Source: Pyronema omphalodes (Eukaryota > Ascomycota > Pezizomycetes > Pezizales > Pyronemataceae). Taken from it: DNA of 64,000 nt. Shown here piece after piece: positions 10,096 to 22,560 of this stretch. Positions within the stretch are counted from its first letter, which is position 1; every line of letters begins with the position of its first letter. The position numbers and the translations under genes are program-made. The notes beneath the pieces are model-generated. The model worked only from the letters and a program-made list of their open reading frames with translations. It was not told the origin of the DNA and made no database searches. The DNA lies in assembly GCA_024516155.1 (NCBI GenBank), contig JAJJXM010000015.1, positions 744,001 through 808,000 of the forward strand. Reading direction: 5' to 3'.

Positions 10096-13000
10096 ATGGA
10101 CTAGAGAATGAGGCAAAAAACGGAGCAACTTCCTTCCGGAATTCAGAAGGCACGAGAGGGGTATTCGTGATGAGCTAGATGTTGAAACAAGAGCTATCGG
10201 AACTACTTCATTGTTGGAGCGATTATCTTCGTTCGTCGAAGCTACAAAAGTGGCGGAAGTGGGGGAAAGTGGCGGGCGGTAAGGAAGCTGACAGCGGATG
10301 CAGTAGCGGCCGTCAGTTGCCCGGTTTGAGCGGGGAAGCTCTATTCATGGAGGTAATTTTGATTCTGTCAGTGTAGATGTTTCTGTATTTGGGGGTTGGA
10401 CGCCACTTCCGCGATGTTCTGGATGTTCTGATAGGTGTCGGAGATAGACGAAGAAAACTTGATGTTGCACAACATTTTCGCATACACAGATTTCTGTAGC
10501 TCATTGATCGTCGATGATATACATACCGCGTACATACCACATCTTCTCATCCGGTCAGAAGAGGTATCCTTGTCTGTTATCCCCCGCTTCGCATTTAGGC
10601 GGGAAGCGAAGCGGTCGAAGCCTTCGGAAGCTAGTGAAACATACATACTCCGGGGAAACAGGCGTAGCCCATTGTTTAGTGCTGTTAGAACCTTATTTTA
10701 TCCGTGAAGAGGAGATACGGAGGACTATCACCGCTGAAAATTTTGATAAAAGAAATTTTGTTTTTGTTCGTATCCGGATGTATTTGCTAAGTTTCTTTTC
10801 TTTTGTTTCTAGGAACTTCACGGTTTTGAGGCTATACTAGTGGGGATGTCGATCATTTCTTGGATCACAATGCAGCACTCGAGCGTGGGAAAATGGTGCA
10901 TGAAACTCGCAGATGCAAACGGGTGCGGTAGCACATATAAACTTTGGTTGCTATAGTATTACTTTAATACCGCACTGTAAACACTTGAAACTCGACCAAT
11001 CCGTTTTTCCAGGCGCTGATTATGTATACGAACGGAATCAAGGACAGAGGCTAGGGGAATCGGTTAGGGTCACCCAAAAGATTTTTAAAAACAACGGATG
11101 ATTGGACTTTCAATTGTCAGTATTGTCGCCTGATGAATACGAGCTTCAATTTGTTGAATAAAGTTTTCAGAAAAAGAACCGCTGAGCATGCAAACGTAAT
11201 TTTTGGCCGCGATAAGATTCCCTACCATGCCTTCGGTAATTTCGACGAAGCTTAAACCTCCGAAGGATTTAAGTTGTAGCGTATATCTACCGTATCTGCT
11301 CGGCTAGTCGGCATTTCAATTGCCAATAAAAGGTCTATGTACTCCGGTAATGACTACTCCCTCAAAGTCCAACCAAACAGTGAACTTTACAGCTCATCCC
11401 CTGACCTTGACCTGAGTAATTTGCTGTGTGGATCATATGCTATGATATCTGGAACTTTCCTTGTCTTGTGAGTCTGATATTTGCTAGAGTGAAGCTTATT
11501 CTGTGCATGTCCTATTTGTGATTTCTGTTCCGAGAAATGCTCACATGCAACATCAGTCTTGGACGAACAAGGGTTCGGTATACATCTACACGCAAATTAG
11601 GGCAAGCCCTACACTTGGGATACTATAATGTATTGACAGAGCTTCCAGGACCACTAAATACATCGAATTATGTATATTCTCTCGAAGATAGATACCCGGA
11701 ATTCCACTTCGTATTTATCAATGATAATCCCGTCCGATGATGCAGAAGCTTGCCCCAACTGTATGACTTACACCGAGAGATATGACTTGGGTAGAGCAAT
11801 ATGGTTTACGACGGCTGGTTATTATTTCAGGATCACGATAGAGTGTTGTACTCAGACATTAACTTCACCCTCAGTCTTATCGGCCCAAATCTGCAACTCT
11901 ACTGGTTTGTTTCTACACTGCTTGGCGCTTCGCTTCCAATCCGTTCCTCGGCTATCACATCCTCCATGTAAGCATTACCTGTCTTCTACCATGTCGTGAT
12001 ATTCCTCGATTTTAACCTTAATTTCTCTCTCCTCCACTTCCTCTTCTCAGTCTCATGAATCCTCCAAAAAGATGTCTTTTTACAGCAGCTGTCAGTCACC
12101 AAAACGAAATAAGCCGCCAAAGCTGCTACAATCAGCAACTTTACCACTTACTCATTCGTGGTTGAGATTGGATAGCCTTAAACAATTGATTATGCAAGCA
12201 AGTAGCAGCTATAACGTCGGAGGCTCGTTTGTGGTAACTCTATGGCATCCCTGATTTATCAGCTTCCAATTGGGTTTACCAGCACGGCAAATACTTGATC
12301 ACAACCCGAGGCGAATCGACACTCTCACCTGAGAAGTCTTCTCGAATGTTTCATTGATACTATTGAGTATTTATGCGACTCGTATCTACCTGTTGGAATT
12401 GGTATCGGCTATCCCCATAGAGGTTCGTTATACAATCTTTTATGTTTTTCAATCACTACAACATTATTCCGGGAACACACTAACAGACCGGTCTTCCAGG
12501 GTCTTTAAGGGGTTTAAGTTTTCGATTTGCTATTTTCGAATGTCAAGTATTCAGATACCCCCAGTATTAGCCAGAGACAACGAGAACTACTTAGAACTGA
12601 AGAACTGACACCTTCTCCACGTCCAAAGCTAGAGCCCTCCGGATAGTTCTTTGTGTTTCCACCGCACCGAATCCGAAGGGACAATTACAACTACCAGTAA
12701 GAAGTTTTCATTAACGCACATCTCGGTACGTAACGTGATTCCTGAAGCCCAAAGAATACATGCTCATCTACCTGGTATGTCCGCATTTATTGCATCGAGT
12801 CTACTGCTATGACGCACAATGGTTACACAAACTAGGGTTGACACCGGGTTTACGTGGGCGAAGGGTTGGAACTGCATGGGCTTGGTCACATGATTGCTCA
12901 TCGCAAAACTTGCTCTGCCCATGTCTTACCCATGTCAATCATCGCTTTACGAGGGTTGACAGCCGTTGTATGACTTCATCGTAGGAAGTTCAAGCAAAAA

Positions 13001-13116
13001 GGAAATTCCACCGTCAAGTCTAGTTACCCATATTTTGCGAGAAATTTGTTAGAACCAAGGAATTCCATGTTTCCAACCCACAACAATGACGCATGATCGC
13101 TGGTTACTCTTCTCTA
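10096..13116. other. Intergenic, no gene recognised
   Basis: About 3 kb between the SDR promoter and the MARVEL gene promoter. Several 60-110-codon frames (for example 10435-10707 and 11537-11740) lack family resemblance and splice partners. A small hairpin with GCTTCGC/GCGAAGC arms lies near 10583-10612. Confidence 0.4.
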
Positions 13117-13124
13117 TAAAACTG
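13117..13124 (+). promoter_or_regulatory. TATA box of the MARVEL-type gene
   Basis: TATAAAAC lies 122 bp upstream of the ATG at 13246, compatible with a core promoter. Confidence 0.5.
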
Positions 13125-13245
13125 ACGGATACACCGACGATGCCGCTCCACAACAAGCAGCTAGCAAAAGCCCATCCGACAAGCGTTCGAAAATCCAGAC
13201 CCTGAGATCCTTCAACATCGAAACACAGTTAGCCGACAATCAACA

Positions 13246-13924
13246 ATGGTCATCTCACGCCTTCTTGGCCTCATCTTTAGAATTGGAGAGCTTATCTCCG
13301 CTGTCATCGTTGCCGGTATCATCGGCCACTACCTCAATGTCATGGACAACGCCCGTATTTACCCTGGAAGCCGATTCATCTATACTGAAGTCGTTGCCGG
13401 ATTGACCATCCTTCTTTCTATTATTTTCTTGATTCCTTTTACCTGGACTCTCACTGCTTTCCCGGTTGATTTAGTTATGTTCTTGCTTTGGGTAATACTC
13501 TCATATTCCGTGTGCTAGTTCATGACTGACTTTGAAAGATCATCTCCTTCGGATTGCTTGTCGACTACATTGCGCCCATGAACTGCACCTGGTATGTCGG
13601 ATGGTACCCGGCATACCCAGGAGCCACCGCTTCAGTTGATGGTTGGTTACAATAGAAATATTCCGCGGATGATTGGATCAGATGTACTAATTGCTCGAAT
13701 AATGTAGACCAATGCTCTACCTGGAAGACTGCCTTGGCCTTTATCTTTATCTCGGCTATGCTGTGGCTTGCAAGCGCCTTCCTCGCCATCTGGGTCGTTT
13801 CCCGCGTTCGTCGTTCCAGTAAGTTGGATCCGTGTCGATCTGTTTCTTGAAAGCAGCACTAATTTTCTCTGCAGGGGACCCGACTGTTCGCCGCCGGGCT
13901 TGGTACCGATCCCACTACGTCTAA
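13246..13924 (+). CDS. MARVEL-domain-like four-helix membrane protein
   Basis: Four exons (13246-13491, 13539-13641, 13708-13818, 13875-13924) give 169 residues; introns are 47, 66 and 56 bp. Intron 2 has a TACTAAT branch site and intron 3 ends CTGCAG. Four hydrophobic segments are visible: residues about 10-30 (ISAVIVAGIIGHYL), 45-65 (VVAGLTILLSIIFLIPFTW), 72-90 (DLVMFLLWIISFGLLVDYI) and, after a loop with conserved-type Cys residues (MNCTW and CSTWKTA), about 125-145 (FIFISAMLWLASAFLAIWV). The tail is short and basic. This layout, with a Cys-W-K-A-AF pattern before helix 4, is that of fungal MARVEL proteins of plasma-membrane or vesicle membranes. Exact function is unknown. The next gene, cysA-like, starts about 440 bp downstream on the same strand. 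Confidence 0.8.
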
Positions 13925-14359
13925 AAAGGAGGAAGTGTGTTTGGGATAATGATTTGATGTGTTATGATTACTGTGTTTGAAATGGCAGCGATTTTAGCGA
14001 TGGTTTATTATTTGGTTGGATGTTTGGATGTACTTCTTTCTGTTTCGAGCGATGTATACTTTTCCTATGACATATCTTTGTCAAAAATAATTCTTAATAA
14101 CTTGTTACACTGGAGTTCCTGTGCCATTCCATCATAAATCTCCGGAACCTCGGCGATTTTTCACCTGCCGGGTGGCGGTTAGGGTTTCGGAAAACCTTCT
14201 TAGCGAGCACGCCATCGCAGCTTTACTAATTCCGAACGCTCCTACCCCACTACGCGCAAGTGGGTTGGAAATTGCCAGCGCCCCGCCGCTGCTAAGAAAC
14301 ATGTCAAGAGCCCCTTCGAACGTCGTCCCGTCCCCGCGTCTCCAGGGCATGGAAGCAGC
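13925..14359. other. Intergenic region between MARVEL-type gene and cysA
   Basis: It contains the 3' end of the MARVEL gene and the upstream region of cysA. No distinct regulatory motif was identified. Confidence 0.5.
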
Positions 14360-15985
14360 ATGCACCGCGTATCAGCAATCAGTCGGACGCTATCCCGGCA
14401 AGCTCGACGAGTGAGCAGCACCTCAATTCCTCGACCCATTCAACGCGCAGTTCTTCCTCCAAAAGTCAGGCATAACAGTGGAAATGTCTCCTCGAATCCT
14501 CCTCTCGCCTTTCCCTGCTTGGATGCTCTAGAACGCCGGACAGAACAGCTCCAAACCCAATTCTCCTCAGATGGTCCCGAGCCTTCCTACACCACCGGTG
14601 ATCACGAAACCTTCACATCAAATGAACCTATTCTCCTCGACAATGGCGGTGTTCTTCAAGAGTTCAAAATTGCCTACGAAACATGGGGAACTCTAAATGC
14701 GGACCGCTCGAATGTCATCCTCCTCCATACCGGTCTGAGTGCGTCATCTCACGCCCACTCTACACCTACCAATACTCGTCCCGGATGGTGGGAGAAGTTC
14801 ATCGGTCCCGGCTGTGCTCTGGATACCGATAAGTTCTTGGTCATCTGTACAAACGTCCTCGGAGGATGCTATGGATCCACCGGTCCTAGCTCTATCGACC
14901 CCGCTGATGGAGAGCCATATGCTACCCGATTCCCTATTATCACCGTTGACGATATGGTTCGGGCTCAGTTCCGGTTACTTGATGGACTTGGAATCCAGAA
15001 GCTATATGCTTCCGTTGGAAGTAGTATGGGAGGAATGCAGTCCCTAGCCGCTGGAGTCCTTTTTCCCGATAGAGTTGGAAGAATCGTCTCCATCTCCGGA
15101 TGTGCAAGATCTCACCCTTACTCTATCGCTATGAGGTACACTCAGAGACAAGGTAAGATTTCCCCATAGAAGCTTGAAGATTCGGAGAAGCGGAGAGGTG
15201 AAGGCGATTCGCAGCTAGAGACGAAGCTGGCATGGGATGTAAGGGAAAGTAAATACAGTAGCTAACACCTTGTAGTACTCATGGCCGACCCTAACTGGAA
15301 CCGCGGATTCTACTACGGTCAAGTCCCCCCTCACGCGGGAATGAAACTCGCTCGTCAGATCGCAACCGTCACCTACCGATCCGGTCCCGAGTGGGAGCAA
15401 CGATTCGGACGTGAGCGCGCCGACCCCTCCCAACCACCTGCTCTCTGTCCCGACTTCTTGATTGAAACCTACCTCGATCATGCTGGTGAAAAGTGGTGTC
15501 TAGAATACGATGCCAACTCTTTGCTCTACGTCTCAAAGGCTATGGATCTCTTTGACCTCGGAGCTCAGACTAGGGAAAAGACCGCCTTGAAGCGGGCTGA
15601 GATGGAAGAAAAGCTTCAGAAGCTTGAGGGACAGGAGATCACAGAGGATGTTACCTGCACTCTTAGTTTGCCGGAGAAGAAATATGAGGAGAAGCCCAGG
15701 AAGATAGAGCCTGGAAAGGTACACTCCGGACCTCCACAAGATTTGGTAGAGGGATTGGCGCCGCTTAGGAACCATCCCACCCTCGTGTTGGGTGTGACGA
15801 GTGATATTTTGTTCCCCGCATGGCAGCAGAGAGAGGTTGCGGATGCTCTAAGAGCGGCCGGAAACAGGAGCGTTACCCACGTTGAGTTAGGAGAGGATAT
15901 CAGTTTGTTTGGACACGATTCGTTTTTGTTGGATATCAAAAATATTGGAGGAAGTGTTCGCAGATTTTTGGTAGATGAGGAGTAG
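14360..15985 (+). CDS. cysA: Mitochondrial serine O-acyltransferase, CysA/Cys2 type (alpha/beta-hydrolase, homoserine acetyltransferase fold)
   Basis: Two exons (14360-15152, 15276-15985) flank a 123-bp intron with a GCTAAC branch site and encode 500 residues. Residues 1-40 are rich in Arg and Ser without acidic residues ([18 protein letters not shown]), a mitochondrial targeting signal. The fold is that of homoserine O-acetyltransferases. The nucleophile elbow is GSSMGGMQ (Ser222), and the other triad residues are Asp441 in VTSDILFP and His478 in LFGHDSF. Segments such as [31 protein letters not shown] and [11 protein letters not shown] match the fungal CysA/Cys2 branch rather than MET2. In Aspergillus nidulans CysA makes O-acetylserine for cysteine synthesis; the Schizosaccharomyces pombe relative has been described as using succinyl-CoA. 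The acyl donor here is not readable. An insertion rich in Lys and Glu (about residues 365-415) precedes the Asp motif. Confidence 0.93.
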
Positions 15986-18900
15986 GGATAGGTGCTGCAT
16001 TTTGGGAATATTTCTTGTAGTTTATGCTTAGCTGAGAATATCAATTGGATTGACGTTTATGTTATAGAAATTCGTTTCCTAGCGCTTTCATGTAGTTGCG
16101 TGAATTTCATTTTACTTAGTATCGATGACTTCTGCAGACTATCGATTGATACGCCGTGTAGTTCATCGAATATCACGCCATCTATCACATTCCATCCGTC
16201 ACATCACTCACATGCCTAAGATCTCATCACCATCACTCACATGTCTCATCGCTGTCAAAACCTCAAACTTTAAAGTCACAGCCGTAAACCTACGCTCCCC
16301 ACCTTTTTCCATTTTAAAAAATTCTTTGCTTTTCCTAGTTTCCGAAGCCCTCATGCACATTGTTAACCCCCCACTTAACGCCTCTGTCACATCAGGTCAC
16401 ACAAATACGCGTAGCAGCCACACATTCCATGTAATTCTTTCTACATATGTAGGCTTACGAACTCTATTTCCGTATTTACATCGCCGGCGACCTAAGGCAT
16501 ATCCTATGCATCTCTTGGTTTCTAGTGTGCTTCTATAGCCATCCAGGGACCTTTTTGGGACTTGCCGGCCTTTGCTAGGCTTTGCTAGGCTTTGCCAAAC
16601 CTCACCTGACTTTACTAGGCTTTACTAGGCTTTGTCAGGCTTTACCAAAACAAGAAATCATCAACCTGATACATAGACACCATGCCATACCATACCGTAC
16701 ATACCGTACATATTATCTCGATATGTAGAATAAACTTCGAGCCTAGCTAGTACAAGAGCTGCAAGAGCTGCAGTAGTTATAAAATTAGGTGGACCTTATG
16801 GATAACTGCAAGTTCTGCAAGTTCTGCAAGTCTGTAACCAGTTGCATAGAAGGTTACACAACTAAGGCTGTATCATGACTTGTCACTGGCAAACAGCCTT
16901 TTTCTTTTGTCCTTTGCCGCCATATGTAGACTTGCAGTAAGGTATTATAGTGCATTATATAAAGTCCGCGTGGGTGGATTGGATACCAAACGATTGGGAT
17001 TGGAAATTGGAAATTGGGATTCATTAGGGACGCGCATCCTTAGGTTTTGGGTTCGCTTAGTTAGAACTTTTTAACTTCAAAGCTAGGATTTGAAAAAGTC
17101 CGTGGGAGTGAGGGTGGGGGTGGGGGTGAAGCTTCCTGTACATACAATCATACATACATACACAGCTACATACGACGGTGGCTTCAGAATTGTGGGGCCT
17201 GCTTAGACCTTAAGCTTAGGGGTTCCTTGTTTTTCTTTGCTATTTCAGGGTTTAAAAAATGAATCACAGATGGTGGCGGAAAAGAATGATGATGGTATGT
17301 ACGTATGTTACAAGGCTACTTACTAGCTAGCTAGCTAAGGAAAATGGCTGGTTTATGGTATTGTACAGGAGTCTAGAGTCCGGTTTTCTTGGATTTCCTT
17401 GGATTTTCTTTGGTTATGAGAATTCTCTTTGCTTCATCAGCATCTGAAAAACCCTTGCTTAATATAAATACAAACGAGAATGTGATAGTGGCTGCTTTCG
17501 AAATGAGTTTGAGGATAAGGAAGCTTGAATCATATTTCAGTCATTGAAAATATTGGTTTGATGACGATGGAACATCTCATTATTGATTAATGGTAATTTG
17601 TAGTGACTTGGAAGCAGAAATGATTCATATGTCCGGTATGATCATGTACCAATCTATAGCGGGGATTTGAGACATAAGATGATCTATTAATTTTGTATGA
17701 AACTGACTAAGTTCATCCATCGGATTGTGCAGAGTAAAGTAATTACTACTTGCTTCTTTCATGCTGGTTCTGGTCTCATGATCTCATGACCTCCTGGTCC
17801 CATAGTCCACCGTCCGCTTCCCTAAGCTCCCCGCAGACCCCACTTCACCTTACAAGCCCGATTCTTCTAGTCTTTGACCCAAAGGTTCACAAGCTACCAT
17901 ACGGATTCAAAAGCTTCATACCATGTGGATTACTAGCTGAAGGTCACTACTGCCTAGGATACCGCACTTTGATAGTGCAGCGGGATTTAAAATCTTATGG
18001 TTTGTCGATACTAGATATCTATCCGCTGTACATCCTCACTGATAGCTCAAAATCTTCTGCATCTACAAATAGCAACGTAGTTCTTTGTCTTAGTGTCAGA
18101 ATACGGGGTGCAGATGAACTTCAGAGATGTAAGGATTAGGATCCCAATTTCCTGTCACATGTACCTAAGTAGACATCTAAATATGAACAGCTACAGCAAC
18201 CTACACCGGCTGAAGCCTGCGGTATATACCCCTCCGTGATGATCTGGCAGGTTAAGGAGCTAACTGATACTTTAGTTTTGCAGGTGGAAGTAAAGATCAT
18301 CGATATAAACTGGAGTTGGTAGGAGCCGCAGGTTTTTTTCTGCAGCATACATTAGGGAGTAAATAGATATATGTACTGGAATGTAGAGTAATCCTAATCG
18401 ACATTCAAGCAAGGCTGGGGCAACACCGAAAATCTGGGACCGGCGTGGAATTGTAAAATGCCAGCGCGTGAACTATCATTTCGTTGCCCTAATTACGAAG
18501 CTAACTTTGATATTCCAGGTAACAAGCAGTAAGTGCTTACAATACATACAGATGGTTTAGCCCCACCACCCCGTACAGGGCGGCTTCTAGAAGCCTGGAG
18601 TCTTGCATTAGTCACATGCCGTAGGGCCATGAGAAATGATATGCATTATTGCTGTCACGGATACCGGAGTTTTAGCTAGTTTTTTTTGCTATAATTTTGA
18701 AGAACAATGATTTGCTCTTTAGAAAGGGCAATTTTAGCCTCTTTTTACGGCAAAAGAAAATTTTTTTCTACCTTCCTAGTTGACAGGTCCGGTTAGTAGC
18801 AAATAATATACGGCAAAGAAATGCAAGATATTTGCGTTCTCGATGATCTGGCATCTGCGTTGCACGCGTTGCGTGGACGTATGCGAACCAGACGAACCAT

Positions 18901-21900
18901 ATAGAGATCATCGACCGGACAACGGAGACGAGATCAGATTCACTTCCGGTGAGTTGTGGAGTGTGAATCGACCATCAATAGGCAAGTTGATCTGGTGTTA
19001 GTATTTGTGGTAAGCCATTTGTAAGATGACTATCAGGACTATCATTGTTCTCCGGTTTTTGAATCAAGTAACTCTTTTCATGTATTAACCTTGCATCTGA
19101 AAACATAACAAATCTCATCGATTGAACACTTCACATGTCTGACAATCGGGAATCAATTTGTGAGCAGATCGTGGACAACTGTGCACTTAACGGCTGTGGT
19201 CAGGAAAGAAATAATACATACGTACAACCAAAAGTTAAAAAAAAAAGTCAAGTTACGCGATTATGCGTTTGCTGTAACAAGCGGCCATCGATATGTACTC
19301 CATGGATCCAAGACAGTGAGAAAAAAGTACTCATAAAAAAAATTCATCACAAAATATGATTCGTCCGGGCTCTAGCCACAACAACACCAATGGTCCGTAT
19401 CTCCGGTGGATGGCTTGGTGGGGGACCATATCCGCATAAATCCGCAGGTAGTCCAGTCCGCCCATAAAAAAATCTGCACTTTGTCAACAAATAACATCTC
19501 GTCTTTTTACGCGTAGAAAAGTACCCCATACAAGCATTACCAGGCTGAGCGTTTGCACGCGTCTGTATTCTGGGAACTAAGGTTACTCTAGAGACAACTT
19601 CACGGGGATCCGCGATCATGCAGATGCAGGTAACAGAATTAGGGTTCGCCACGTCTACCCTACGAATTAAGAATTGATCTCTAAAATTATTCCTCGTAAA
19701 GAGGTTTATTTATCCATGGTATAATGTTAAGATAACAATGATTCGTTATATCTGTCGCAATTTTCGTATTTTCCAATTCTCTCCCTCGAGAGTCGTTGCA
19801 ATGTTACCCCGAGACAGGAGTAACATATCGCGTGCCCGTAGGTTGAGTAAATATTCTGTCAAACCAAAGCTTTGCTTCGAAATCTCTATGGCTACATACA
19901 TACATAGCGAAGCTCAAAGCTAAAATCACGATCCCGCACTCTCAAGACTTCGCCACCGCATCCACGAGGAAAATGTGGCTTTTCATCGCGCACGCGTACA
20001 AGGCGAAGCCGAAGGCTTCGGGCACTAAATAGTCGATAATTAGATCCGCTGTTATTCCTTTGGTTGGACCCCTCTCTCTTTTCTTCCCGCTCTCTCCCTC
20101 GCCTTACTAGGCGCCCGTACGTTAGTTGAGTCAGGTCTCCTTTATTTAACTCATGAGCGCTCCAGTTATGTTATGAGCCAACGGGAAGGAAAAAAGGCCA
20201 AAGAGACCTAACGTCGAGCCTACACACGTACTGCCGACCTTTCCGCGCCACAAGCCGAAGAACCGAAAGTAGAGGTGAGGTGAGGTGAGGTGAGGTGAGG
20301 TATGGTGCAGTAACACTCGATTTCATGAACCGGATTGTTGGGTTTGGTTTGGTTGGGTTGGTTTTGTGGCTGCGACGTATCGGGTGGTGTTCCACAGGGT
20401 GTTCCGCTAGCCATTTCACTTTGTGCTTCCATCCATACGCCGGAGAACTTTGCGGCTTTGCGGGATTCTTTTTTTTTTTTTTTTTTTCCTTTGACAACTT
20501 TTTGTGGCTTAGCCACCAAGTTTAGCGCTGTGGATCTCCCGCTGTCATTTTGTCCATAGGGGCTTACCACACCAAAAATTCATTTGTCGGAAAGCCTCAT
20601 CAAAAAAGAAGTACTTGTAGGAATCTGACGATTTTCAAGATGACTGAACTGGCAAAAACTATTTTCTCGGGTTCCAAGGTCTCCCAATGGTTAGCCAATG
20701 TACTTCAGCTAGAGCAACTATCGAGCTGAATGTGCTCCGCCAGAGCTCCCAATACATTGGAGACGGACGGCCACCAATCATCCGCTCCTACGGAATTCCG
20801 CATTGCTGGGAAATTGAATGTCTCGCCCGTGGTGGTAGATCGAATCCAGCAATCTAGCATATCCGGGGTATTGGGAGGGCTCGTGGGGGGTTAGTTGTTG
20901 TGCACAAGCACAAGCACAAAGCACCAAGTATAAGGAGCCAATCATGCTAATTGTTTGTTTATTATCCCACTGAGTACATAGCTTGGCCCTATCCTTAGCC
21001 CTGTTTGGAGGTCCGGGCGGTGGCTTCTCCGAATTTTTGGTGCCCGAGAATCGGAGATGGAGGTTGAATTTAGGATAACTAGGGGCGGCTCGTCCCTTGG
21101 CCTTCCGTTGGCCCTGTAGAATTTACCAGAGCTGCTCGGGGTTGAAGATATTGATGAATCAATCAATGAGTGGACGTTTTAGGGTACCGGTGAGGAATCC
21201 ATCAAGTTAGAGGACCTCCTGTAGTTTTTACGGATTCTGCACTTTATCATAGCGATGTTTCGGCTGTTTGTAAATTTGTCAATTCTTGTAGATCTTTTTT
21301 TTTCAAAAAGAAAAACGGTTCAAGAATCCTCAGTCAATCATTAAGCTTAAACAGCCGTGATACGATGCCGACGCTGGAGTTCCCGAAGCCTAAAGGACGC
21401 TCCGAAAGTGGAATACCCGTGATTGGTCCATCTATGTTCATCCCTAAGGTTACGCAAAATTTAAGCTTGATCAATCTCGATCAAAGCAGATTTGGCAAAT
21501 TACTATGTATGTAGAAAGAAAGGAAAAGAAAAGAAAAAAAAAAAGAGGCAACCGCGAATCTAGTAAGCTGAATTGCGGTGGATATAGGGGTACACCGATT
21601 TGAAGCTATTGAAAAAGCTAGAAATTATCATATTGTGATATGTTCAAGGATACAGATTCACTTTAAATATGCAGTTAATATTTCAAGGATTCAGATCTAG
21701 GGTTTTCCGGTGCTCTTGGCTTCTTGGGGCTCCTACATACGGATTTGTGACTTCCTATGTATGACTCCCTCTCTCTCTTTGAGGGGGCTTGGAGTCTTGG
21801 ATAATATGAAATGGATATGCATGGGACATGAAGCCAAAACAGGGGTACGTCATCTACCCAGGTGAAGTTTGAATCATCATGAAACGATGATAAGCAATTC

Positions 21901-22560
21901 CCATTATGTTGATATGTATGAACTTGACACAACGATAAACAAAAAAAAATATATAAGCATTTTATTTTCCACAAGATTAGATAAGACCCAAAAGTTTGAT
22001 GAGTCAACAATCCCCTCACCCCAGCGAAAATTGTTTCCCCCGGTGTGTTTGATTTATATAAATAGGTCAATGCATTTCATTCATTCATATATACAAGCCC
22101 TAGTTCCGGTCAATGATTATCAAAGCCATCAGCTTCTGGAAGCCCCATATTTATCCGCCTTACACGGCAGCAAAGAGGTCCTACTCCTCTGGTACTCCTG
22201 TCTCCCCAGGTCCCCTCCGCAATGCATACCACACGCACACACGATCCGCCTTTTCCCGATAATCTACATATGTACATATGTACGGCGCGACAGGATCCAC
22301 ATGAAACGTGATGAATAATTTTTTTACGATGCAGAGCACAGTCCTCTATATATATGTCTGATGGAACAATTTTTACATATATATGTACATGCATAATTTA
22401 TTTTGTTTTTTACCGGTGGATAGGATATGGATCATGGTGGTTATTTTGCTCGTGATGTTTAAGCCCCAAAAATTTATCTTCAGGGGATCAGTGTGACAGT
22501 GTGACAGTTGTCTTCGTCGGGTCCACGGATATCTCCATATCTGTTGTCTGTTGTCTGTTG
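15986..22560. other. Long intergenic region without recognised gene
   Basis: About 6.6 kb of mostly AT-rich DNA. Visible items are an eight-unit 10-bp tandem repeat at 16571-16650, a (GGTGA)n array near 20276-20300, T and A runs, and small hairpins such as the GAAGCC/GGCTTC arms near 20002-20020. No frame here has a recognisable domain, start context or splice partner. Confidence 0.4.
16571..16650. repeat. 10-bp tandem repeat, 8 units
   Basis: Unit TTTGCTAGGC, with variants TTTGCCAAAC, TTTACTAGGC and TTTGTCAGGC, repeats in strict 10-bp register. Ten base pairs is close to one helical turn. Confidence 0.85.
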
